From assembly GCA_900547255.1 (NCBI GenBank), contig URGC01000010.1, positions 1-33,313 on the forward strand: a DNA stretch of 33,313 nt. The letters run 5' to 3'. This DNA comes from an uncultured Eubacterium sp. Its GTDB lineage: Bacteria; Bacillota; Clostridia; Lachnospirales; Lachnospiraceae. The position numbers and the translations under genes are program-made. The notes below the pieces were generated by a model. It was given only the letters and a program-made list of their open reading frames with translations, searched no databases and had not been told where the DNA came from. Shown piece after piece: positions 33,230-33,313 of the stretch; position 1 is the stretch's first letter, and every line of letters begins with the position of its first letter.

Positions 33230-33313
33230 ATGAAGATATACAGTGTTGATGATGATAATTTTAAGCAGTACGGAAGAGTTATCAGAAGTGTAGTTACAGA
33301 TGATGTGATTAAA
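33230..33313 (+). CDS. Start of a DUF4867-like gene, cut by the window edge
   Basis: Only 28 codons are in view. ATG 33230 follows GGAGG at 33219-33223. The residues MKIYSVDDDNFKQYGRVI resemble the start of DUF4867 proteins, cupin-like proteins seen near sugar-metabolism genes in Lachnospiraceae, but that is from memory. The strong palindrome upstream suggests tight regulation. The rest of the gene lies outside the window. Confidence 0.5.
   Translation, partial: MKIYSVDDDNFKQYGRVIRSVVTDDVIK

Overview
This window looks like a chromosomal segment of a low-GC, Gram-positive anaerobe, most likely a member of the Lachnospiraceae (Clostridia). The grounds are strong AGGAGG-type ribosome sites with occasional TTG starts, an AddAB (not RecBCD) recombination nuclease, a viroplasmin-RNase HI fusion, a cohesin/dockerin pair, an aldo/keto reductase with a ferredoxin tail, and small membrane proteins of types common in that family. 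Genus and species cannot be fixed from the sequence alone; a Lachnospira/Eubacterium eligens-like organism is only a guess. I saw no rRNA, tRNA or CRISPR array.

Layout. (1) 1-1290: the decaying end of a Tn916/Tn1549-type integrative element. It holds a hairpin-rich non-coding stretch, an intact excisionase, a possible 16-codon leader and a broken tyrosine integrase. (2) 1375-12878: a long same-strand run: pyrE, three small membrane-protein genes (one VanZ-like), an M29 aminopeptidase with a large extra N-terminal region, purE, purM-purN-purD, a short-tailed histidyl-tRNA synthetase, a chemoreceptor and an orphan TRAP-type binding lipoprotein. It ends at a strong terminator. (3) 12952-14967: a ferredoxin-tailed aldo/keto reductase, translationally coupled to a DUF3990-like protein and its overlapping partner, a candidate ADP-ribosyltransferase toxin/antitoxin pair. 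(4) 15098-15607 (minus): a membrane-anchored FMN-binding-like protein. (5) 15713-22670: addB-addA. (6) 22747-24695: a small unknown protein with its own promoter and terminator, then prfC. (7) 24725-28270: a secreted SH3b/glucosaminidase protein ending in a dockerin, followed 12 bp later by a membrane-anchored single-cohesin protein. (8) 28472-29875 (minus): a MATE transporter. (9) 30056-33072: an S8 subtilase, RNase HI and a PAP2 phosphatase. (10) The 5' end of a DUF4867-like gene behind a perfect palindrome.

How genes fit together. pyrE and purE/M/N/D supply nucleotide synthesis but are not full pathways here (no purF, purL, purC, purB or purH, and no other pyr genes). AddA and AddB form one nuclease-helicase. 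The most interesting unit is the cohesin/dockerin pair. It has the parts of a one-site, cellulosome-like surface dock that would hold a peptidoglycan hydrolase at the membrane rather than a cellulase on a polysaccharide.
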